Shown here piece after piece: positions 53,882 through 64,000 of a stretch of 64,000 bases of DNA. Below the pieces are notes generated by a model. That model worked only from the letters and a program-made list of their open reading frames with translations, did not search any database and was not told the origin of the DNA. The stretch covers positions 1 to 64,000 of the forward strand of contig OENT01000491.1 of the NCBI GenBank assembly GCA_900239685.1. The letters run 5' to 3'. Position numbers and translations under genes: made by a program. The stretch comes from Rotaria macrura. Taxonomy: Eukaryota; Rotifera; Eurotatoria; Philodinida; Philodinidae. Positions within the stretch are counted from its first letter, which is position 1, and each line of letters opens with the position of its first letter.

Positions 53882-56800
53882 TTATTCAGCTTTCTTCTTT
53901 GTTAAATCGTCACGATGATAAAGTACGATGAAGCTAAGAAGAAATGCACCGATCATCATTGAAAATGATGAAATATAATATGGATAAGCCGATGTTATAA
54001 AACGTTCATATTCCGTATGAAGTAGAGGATGAACAGAAACCTATAAGCAGAATAAAAATAGAATTTCTTCAAACGTACAATGTATTTCTTCAAATTAGAG
54101 ATAGATTATGATTGAAAATCAAGCTTTCATTCTAGACAACAGCTCATCCCGAGTATCCTTCTAATTCTAAAGAATTTTTACTATTCAATACACTTACCGA
54201 ATTCGTATATTTAAAAAAAAATTACATCGGAAATATTACTCGTATGGAAACCTTAACTGAAACTGGAAGGAATTTGATTTTGTTTTTAAATTCATAAAAT
54301 TTCTATCTATAAATTCTAGTCATGAAGAAAGTCATACGTGTATTCTCTATCGTCTACGAAACCCGATTCAGTCGAGGTTTTCCTGTGCACAATACTTCAA
54401 ATCACAAGTCAAAAACTATTTCTTTTTTAACATCTAATCGAAGAACGTCTGATAACTTAATAAAATCTGAATATGTACCATGTCATATTACTAGGTAAGT
54501 AAACAAATTCATACATATTGGAAGAAAAGACGTTTGTTTGTTCGTCGAATTTGACATATAGTCGAAGATCACAAAAATTCTAGTCCCTCGTTTTATTTCT
54601 AGTTTTCACGTCGAGTAATAGATATTTATTGATGTCATGGAAACTTACTTGGGTTGCTGATTGTAAATGTGTGTAACCGATGCGATTATAATCAATAACA
54701 AATTTGAAGATGCCGTAGGTATCTGGTACACAAAAGTCTGCTTGAAGATGACCGCCTAAATGAAAAATTTCGTTATTATCAACAATAAAAAATTTCTTTC
54801 ATTGATATACCTTTATTATTTAATGTTGTTCGAACAAATGGATCAATACGAACAAATTCTAATTGAACATCGGTTCCGTTGAATGGCATCCATTTACCAT
54901 GAACAAATTCATCGAATTGTACAGTGAATGTCTAGAAAGAAATTAGATTTCGAAATCCTTTATCTCTCTCAATTTTCATCGCAGTTGATTATCGTACAAT
55001 ATCATTTTTAACGGTGTAGAATCTTGGTGTTGTTTTATCACTCTTTAAATAATGATGAATATTTCTTGCACGTAGAACACCACGTTGTTTGAATAACCAA
55101 TCAGTTAATGCAACAGCTAGATCTTGATTACCTGATTTATCATATCTAAATAAATCAACATTCAAACATGAAATCGATGATAATAATAAAAACAAAAACA
55201 CATTTTACTTCTTTCCATTGATTGCTTGTACTGAACTTTGAAAAAAATCATTACTAAAAAAATCCAATGAACCAACAAAACCAACACGAGCATTATTACG
55301 AGCTTGAAGAACAGTTATCAGTAGTGTTCGTTTACCAACGGTGGCTGGATACTAATGACAAGTCAATGAATTAAGTTACAAACTATTTATGCAATATGAT
55401 TTATTCATTACTTCAGATAATGTTTGATCATCAGGATCGGCTGTGTATGATGTTGACGAAGCAGTTAAAACATCGATTAATAATGGATTATCTGGGTCCG
55501 ACGACATTCTAGAATAAGGAAAACAAAGTCACAACTCAAAATACAAGAAAAAAAAACAAATACTATCTTTCGTATACTACGATCACTAGTAGACTTCTTT
55601 TACTTTGTGTATAAGAAAAAAAATACAATTCAAGTAGTCAAAAACAATATGATATTCGATTTGACGAATCAAACAAGTTATCATGACAATGAACACTTTG
55701 TTTTCGTTCAATCAAACCGACTTATTCGATATCTTGATATGTATTGTTTATGAATAGAAGATTTGCATGGATTATCGTAAGAATTAAATCTTGTCGTAAA
55801 GTTTGAATAAAAATATAAGAAAAATGCTTTGAACTATCAAGCTTTACAAACGAAAAGTTTCTTTACATGCATTGTAATCAATCAATACAATTACTCATAT
55901 GGACATGTTTTTAATACAAATCGAAATCTTACCCAGTTCCTCGAAAGAGAAATGGTAAATTATTTTTCTTAGTTTGTCCAGTAATTAATTCGGATGAAAG
56001 AAGATTGTTTGGACTTGCGACAATCAATGTATGCTAGAAAGATAAGTCATTGCAATTCTGTTGAAAAAAAAACCGAATTATTCTCTTGTTACTTGTCCAT
56101 CATCAGTAACATCATAATTAAGATGATCAATGACTGAACTTTTATCATCAGCGAATTCAATGCCACATTCACCGGCAAACTCACGAATAACATCACCTAG
56201 GTTAATTTTCGAACATACAAATGAAAGAAAATACACTAAGAAGATATTAATTACCAATTGTATCGCTGCCTGCAATAAGAATATTTCCACCCGCATCAAC
56301 ATATTGCGTTAAAATTTCAGCATCCAAACGTCCACCGAATTCTAAATAGAAAACATGTTCAACTAAAGATAGACAAACAGAAACACAACAATATCATTGG
56401 TTACCTTTCGTCGACGGTGCAAATATGATTATGTTATCATAAAGATATTCACCATATTTAACAATATGAAGATTGCTATCATCCGATAGTTTAAATGTGA
56501 TGTCGTATCCACGATCTATGTATGAATTATGCAAACTTAAATATATAATTATTAGTTCTTCAAAGGATGGAAAGGAAAAATGGATTCTTATGTCAAGCGT
56601 ATAAGACAATTGTCAGATAAAGTATTACTGTCAATTGTAGATACTTTTCAGAATGTGAACAGCTATGAAAATCAAATAATTCATCATCTCATTGTCATAA
56701 AATAAATTAATGGTATCCTCTTCACCAATCGTCAGCAACAATCTACGTGACTGATGAATCATATCAACGTAGATTAATAATTTCTATCCTACTAACACGA

Positions 56801-57675
56801 TGGAACAAGCTCGATAATCTTCATTGTAATTTCTTAATTTTATTCATATTAAGAGAAGCTACCTTTTTTTCCATTGATCCTTCATGCTTGACAAAATTGT
56901 TTTCGATCATAACTACAGATAGATCATGAAGAATTCTATTGTTTGACTTATTCATAGAGTATTGGTGATCAGAATGATACGAATACAGACAATGAAAACT
57001 TTTGATCGTCAAAAAAATATAAAGAAAAAGAAACAATCGATATTCGAGCTTCTTTGCATAGAAAATGAAGCAACGGCTTACAACGAGAGAATAGAGTGAA
57101 GTCATTGAATCTAATCGAAAATCGAGTGTTTCACAAAAAAGACGTATTCGTTGTAATTGAAACTTTCGATCAAAAGCCAAAATTTTAATAAGACAATCCC
57201 CATTGTTTAAACAATAGTCCAGTGTTATCCAATTATTTCAAACTTGCTTCCGAATCATCGGGATGTAGTTCGAATCATTAGATGAAATGGAACAAAGTCT
57301 ATCCGTTGAATACATTCTGCAACAATTCAATTTCAGCAATGCTGCCCTACGTGTATTTTCATCGCAAACATGCTGGCGCTAGATCATCAATTATCATCTG
57401 AGAAATGCACACAATGGATTACAGTGGGAATTATCGACACTATCAATATCTAGATAAAGCCATGCTTTTGTCCATTGAGAAATCATGGAAAACTATTTTA
57501 TCAGTAAAAACTGCTCACCTTTTAATTGTTTGAAATAGAATGAATGCGATTCGCGTAGGCCTAAGTTGTCAAGTAATATTAGTAAACGTTTTGATGAACC
57601 TTCAACATTTAGTGTCGATCCCCAAACCGATCCCAATAGAAAAAGTGCAACCCAAAAAAAGAATAAACGAGCCAT
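53882..57675 (-). CDS. DDOST: Oligosaccharyltransferase 48 kDa subunit (OST48), eleven exons
   Basis: Essential non-catalytic subunit of the ER oligosaccharyltransferase for N-glycosylation. Exons (minus): 57675-57519, 56515-56405, 56341-56255, 56196-56093, 56033-55933, 55508-55412, 55351-55209, 55145-54998, 54931-54811, 54755-54649, 54040-53882; sum 1335 bases, 444 residues, close to the human mature length. Cleavable signal peptide ([18 protein letters not shown]), then [107 protein letters not shown] and [11 protein letters not shown] single C-terminal membrane helix ([16 protein letters not shown]) is followed by a short lysine-rich cytosolic tail (TKKKAE), matching KK-type ER retention. 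Intron 1 is about 1 kb; most others are 50-65 bases. An upstream in-frame ATG (57708) lies before the acceptor and is less likely. Confidence 0.97.
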
Positions 57676-57685
57676 AGTTAAAAAT

Positions 57686-57699
57686 CTAGAAAAATGATG
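57686..57699 (-). promoter_or_regulatory. 3' splice acceptor upstream of the DDOST start
   Basis: The sequence catcatttttctag ends ten bases before the chosen ATG. The stop codon of PSMB6 is only about 290 bases further upstream on the same strand, so DDOST could be the third gene of a PSMC2-PSMB6-DDOST transcription unit, or have its own small promoter in 57700-57978. Confidence 0.5.
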
Positions 57700-57978
57700 G
57701 GCACGCAATCAACATTTTATGAATCGTCGACAAAAAATCCATAGTTTATCGAAACACGATGCCACATTCGTCTCAACATGTGATTGGCTCTATCTCATCA
57801 TCCAATCATTCATTATTCAGTAAAGATGTCACTTTAGAATTTTTTTTTCTTGATCAGAAGTATTTTTTTGTTAAATGATAAGACAAGAGAAAAAAAGAAC
57901 ATGTAGACGGAACAGAACAAAAAAAAAGTGTTTTATGATCCTTGGCTAAGATATGATGTTGTCTGTAGCGATTTTTTT

Positions 57979-59813
57979 CTAAAGATCGAAAACTTTTGGT
58001 AAATCATTTCCAAGAACATCGATACGTTCAACGCCGTCTTTATCAATAATAGCTAAACGAGCACAGCCACCACTTGAACCATCACGTGTTATAGCCAATG
58101 TTACACCTAGATTAACAAACAACAAAAAAATTATTCGAAGAATAAATTGCTATTTCAAGAACAAGAAACCTTTTAACACAAAGTCTAAACATTCTTGTTT
58201 GCTCATATTTGGTCGATAGTTATTATCGAGATAACCCCAAATATATGTACTACCCGATCCACCTAATGTAACTGGTTGTCGAACAAGTAAACCACCAAGT
58301 GGACAAGAATAGACCTGAATGAATTAAAGAAAAGAAACAAAAATATTTTATATTTATCAATTCGATATAAAACTTACTTGTCCACCGAGTTTTTTATCCC
58401 ATCCAGCAACAATCATACCAGCAATAAAGTCATCACGATATTGATAAATTAAACGACGAACACAATTAGCAGCAATGCGCACAAGTGGTGGTTCATTCAT
58501 TTCTGCCCTAGAACGATGCATTTCATTTTAACAGATATAATTTTCAGGAAATTGATTGATATATTCTTGATCTGATGATCATACATAGATGCTGGTCTCC
58601 AATTTAATTGAATAGCATGAATTAAATGTCGACAACATATTTATTCTTTTTCCGAACTGTTCCTAGCTTCGAGACGAATGTTTACTAACAGAATGTAACA
58701 GTCTATTTTGTGAGCGATCAAAAAGAACCTGTATATGAATCAGTCTTTCCTTGAGCTTCCACTATATACAGTTATGAGAGACAATAGATATCTGACTAGA
58801 ACAATGAAATTCTAGATTACTACCAGAATATTTTGTATGTTTCTCAGTTACTACATAGTATGAACATTGCCAAGATTAGCGTTCGATTTGCGACTGAAAC
58901 ATTTTTAAAGATGTAGGAGGGGTTTGACAAGACCTGTTTATAGCGAAACTTTAACTCTTACAATTTATTCACATGGTTCAAGATATAATATGAAAACTTC
59001 TATCTGTTACAAGCAATGTAAATAGGACTTCTACAAGATGAAATATTGAAATTAGAGACTTGTACTTGACCAAAGGTTCATATAATAATTGAGGAAAAAA
59101 GATGATCCTTCGGCATAGCATATTTGTGCAATGATGATAAAAATATCATATCACATGTTGTCTCTAAATGTCTTTACAAATGAATCAACCCTTTCTGAAA
59201 TAATCTCACAGACATTTAAATTTGTACTTGACGAATGACTTCGGAAACCACTGTGAAACACTGCTGAAAAGAATTTTTGATATACTGCCTTCTTACAGTT
59301 ATAACAGGTGTTCTATCATTGAATAATATTTTTCAAAAAAAGATAACGAACTTACGAAAGAAACTGAAGTTGATAACTAACTACTTGAGCTATGGTTTGT
59401 GTATCGGCAGCACTACCCGATCGAAGACAAAAAATACGATCTGTCAATGGTGTTAATTTATCTGTGAATCGATTCATAACGAAAGATCTATTTCAATTTA
59501 AAGAAAAAAAAAATACAGTTCATCGTTTCTACTTTTCAAATTTTTATCTCACCCCGATGAAGTACGTGTATCGGCACCAATGATAACTCCTCCATCATAT
59601 TCAACAGCAACAATGGTTGTCTAAAGTAATTTTTAATTTAAATAGACAAAGTGCTGTCAAAAAATTTTTTCTAATGCTCTATCTTACACCAGTTGATACT
59701 GGTTGCTGTTGAAACTCTCTGGGTATAAGAAGTTTATCCATCTGGCTATATTTTGTCTTTTCGCACAATTGATCTTCTTCAGCATCGTATGTCTTTGGAT
59801 TAAGTACGTCCAT
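57979..59813 (-). CDS. PSMB6: 20S proteasome subunit beta type-6 (beta1), six exons
   Basis: Caspase-like catalytic subunit of the 20S core. Exons (minus): 59813-59688, 59620-59553, 59487-59356, 58507-58378, 58314-58170, 58106-57979; sum 729 bases, 242 residues. A 42-residue propeptide ends STG, and the mature enzyme starts [11 protein letters not shown]: Thr43 would be the N-terminal nucleophile, with the partner aspartate in GADTRTSSG and the lysine in FTDKLTP. Further family blocks: [59 protein letters not shown]. Intron 1 falls exactly at the G|T autocleavage junction, so exon 1 is the propeptide and exon 2 starts the mature protein. Intron 3 is 848 bases, the others are short. It follows PSMC2 head to tail after 117 bases. 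Confidence 0.97.
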
Positions 59814-59930
59814 CGTGTTATTTTTTCAATCTAGAATGAATACTTTTATTTGTACGCGACAATCTTTTAAATAAAAAAAAAACGCTTTTTTTAATGTTTA
59901 TAAAGAAATAACAAGGACAGAAAAGATTAT
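59814..59930 (-). promoter_or_regulatory. 117-base PSMC2-PSMB6 intercistronic region with poly(A)-like signal and trans-splice-like acceptor
   Basis: On the minus strand the spacer reads, after the PSMC2 stop, an A/T-rich stretch, AATAAA at about 59848-59853 and, a few bases on, gtattcattctag, whose AG (59832-59831) lies 17 bases before the PSMB6 ATG. A poly(A) signal placed just before a 3' splice acceptor is the arrangement seen between genes in spliced-leader operons. There is hardly room for a promoter plus a 5' UTR intron. Confidence 0.55.
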
Positions 59931-62246
<2,316 letters not shown>

Positions 62247-62565
62247 TTGATTATTATTTTCTTTTTTTTCTAACTCAACAAATAACTATCCTATTGAAAG
62301 AATCAAATAAATGAATGAACGAACGACAATCGACTATGTACTGATGAGTCATAGAAGGACAAACTATTTTGACTTTTTATTCCATGATTATATCTTAATT
62401 GTATCTTCATTTTTTTATCTTTGAAGAAAATACAATAGTTTTTCGATGAATAAAAATACCAAAATATTTACTAGTGACATCTGCATCAATCTAGTTACTA
62501 TGGAAATGAGAATCGCAAATGGTAAACGTCAGTAGAAAGTTATTTTCTACTTATAGACTGCAACA
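62247..62565. promoter_or_regulatory. 319-base divergent promoter region of PSMC2 and CFAP70
   Basis: The starts of PSMC2 (minus) and CFAP70 (plus) face away from each other here. Both show a 3' splice-like signal near the ATG: ttctttcaatag ending 45 bases before PSMC2, and ttttctacttatag (62543-62556) ending nine bases before CFAP70. No further motif could be assigned. Confidence 0.55.
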
Positions 62566-64000
62566 ATGGCATCTCGAGCTGACAAGATAGATCGATTTCC
62601 GAATAAAATTATCATCAGCATCACCGAAATACAAAATCTTGTATGTAGTTTATTATTGAGAAATGAACAGTGTAATGAACTTCCTGTTTATTTCTATTGA
62701 ATAGAAAAGTCCACGAGCCGAACCGTTAATTGCATTTCTTCGTTTTGAATATAATGATGGACAATTTTCTGAATCAGGAAAATTCGAAGTTAGTGATGGA
62801 ACTCCACGACAAGTTGATCATAATGCTGTATTAGCTGTTAATGCTTCAGATCCAATACAAGTTGATGATATAGGACAAAAGCCTGTTTTAAGTGAAAAGA
62901 AAAAGAAGAATTCTCGTTTACAATTTATTGCATCGTTTTTGTTTCGTATTTAGTTACATTATTTGAAGCTGCGCCGAAAGATAAAAAATTAAAAGAAGAT
63001 AAGTCGACATCTATTGGGCAAGCTGTACTGGATCTATGGCCACTATTAAAAAGTAAATTTATTGTTTTTGAATAAGGTTAAATTAAAGATTTCAATATTG
63101 ATTTCGTTATAGGTGAAACTCAGGTCACAGTCACTATCCCAGTGCATCCGATTCCTGGATCATTTCTTGAAGCACTTGGAGAGCAAAATCAGGTATGATT
63201 TCGTTGGAAGAATATTATTCTTGTCAAAAAGTTCATTAGTCAATGTTATAAATCGAAGACTTGATGAAATCTGAAGACATTTTATTGTAGCGATGAAATA
63301 TACTTAGCTATGCCTCGGAAACGTTTGATAAATACTCTTACATTCTCTTATGTAGAACTTGTAAATGTGATCGTATTATACTAAATGTCAATTGATTTTA
63401 TCGATGTTCGACATGAAAATTTGTGCCTATATTTTCCGATAGTTAATTTCTACAATGAATACTAACTAAGATATCTGAAAGGTTTCGAGATTAAAAATGC
63501 GATGTCCTTTTTCTCATGGAAATCTAGACTATCTACCTTTGTGTATTCTTGTAGCCACTCTTGAGTGTTAACATTAACATTGAACAACCACTCATACCTA
63601 TTCGTGATCAACAAAATACGAATGCAGTTCATATTACATTAGAAGCATTGTATTCGCCACCGGAAGCATGGTTACCAGGTGGAACATCATTCGTTTACAC
63701 AGCATCATTACCGATTCCGATTAATGATGATGTAAGCCATTCCGTAGATGTTTTCTTCGTTTCTGATTCAATTTTCAATAGAAAGAAATAACTGTTGTAT
63801 TTACTAATGGTACACTTCGTGCAGCAACTGATGTAACAAATAAACAAAAACGTTGGCCTGATGCTCGTGGTATTGTTACCGCTAATGGTGCTTATATACC
63901 AGGAGAGTAAGTGAATATGAAAAAAGACACAATAGATTTTGTAGCATTACTTAATAATTAAATTATACTATAGCATTATAAATGAAGAGTCAATTGACGA
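62566..64000 (+). CDS. CFAP70: CFAP70 (cilia and flagella associated protein 70), N-terminal part, cut by the window edge
   Basis: Axonemal protein tied to the outer dynein arms of motile cilia. Visible exons: 62566-62640, 62705-62891, 62954-63052, 63113-63192, 63555-63731, 63782-63906, 63974-64000 (continues outside). All phases agree. The visible 256 codons match the CFAP70 N-terminal region: EAAPKDKKLKEDK followed by IGQAVLDLWPLL, TVTIPVHPIPGSFLEA, ITLEALYSPPEAWLPGG, VVFTNGTLRAA and KRWPDARGI. The TPR repeats expected in the C-terminal half lie beyond the window. Introns are short (50-67 bases) except one of 362. Rotifers have ciliated corona and protonephridia, so the gene is expected. 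Confidence 0.9.

Overview
The window looks like nuclear DNA of a small metazoan, most likely a bdelloid rotifer. This is inferred from the very AT-rich non-coding sequence, many 40-85 base GT-AG introns, orthologues of animal-specific gene forms (iron-sulfur ferrochelatase, CFAP70, MARF1-like LOTUS protein), two genes whose families are unusual in animals (a GH16-like/ricin-type lectin protein and a HOOKLESS1-like acetyltransferase), and splice-acceptor signals sitting just upstream of many start codons, as expected under spliced-leader trans-splicing, which is known in bdelloids. No bacterial operon signals, rRNA or tRNA were found. Exon models were built by eye from splice sites, reading phase and remembered family sequences; where a gene is said to be complete, the joined exons sum to a multiple of three.

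Left part (1-26 kb): a repeat fragment at the edge, then NUP155, ABHD17, PPP4C and a UBTD1/2-type gene, all on the minus strand; then on the plus strand a broken GH16-like/ricin-type lectin gene and an unrecognised four-exon gene. Middle (26-44 kb): a minus-strand MARF1-like gene with about seven LOTUS repeats and an unresolved 5' end; a 693-base assembly gap; an intronless, less AT-rich HLS1-like GNAT gene; then about 8 kb almost free of genes but holding three inverted-repeat elements (35359-35707, 39271-39845, 40561-41395), one with a clear 7-base target duplication and a decayed FLYWCH-like reading frame; then a rotifer-type beta-propeller-like protein. Right part (44-64 kb): a secreted cystatin (plus), then ferrochelatase, OST48 (DDOST), proteasome PSMB6 and PSMC2 (minus), and the 5' part of CFAP70 (plus), cut by the window edge.

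Functionally most genes are housekeeping: nuclear pore scaffold, phosphatase 4, depalmitoylase, heme synthesis, N-glycosylation and two subunits of the same 26S proteasome. PSMC2 and PSMB6 lie head to tail only 117 bases apart with a poly(A)-like signal and a 3' splice site between them, the best candidate here for a trans-spliced operon. The accessory interest is concentrated at 33-41.5 kb (gap, candidate transferred gene, inverted-repeat elements) and at the GH16-like pseudogene.
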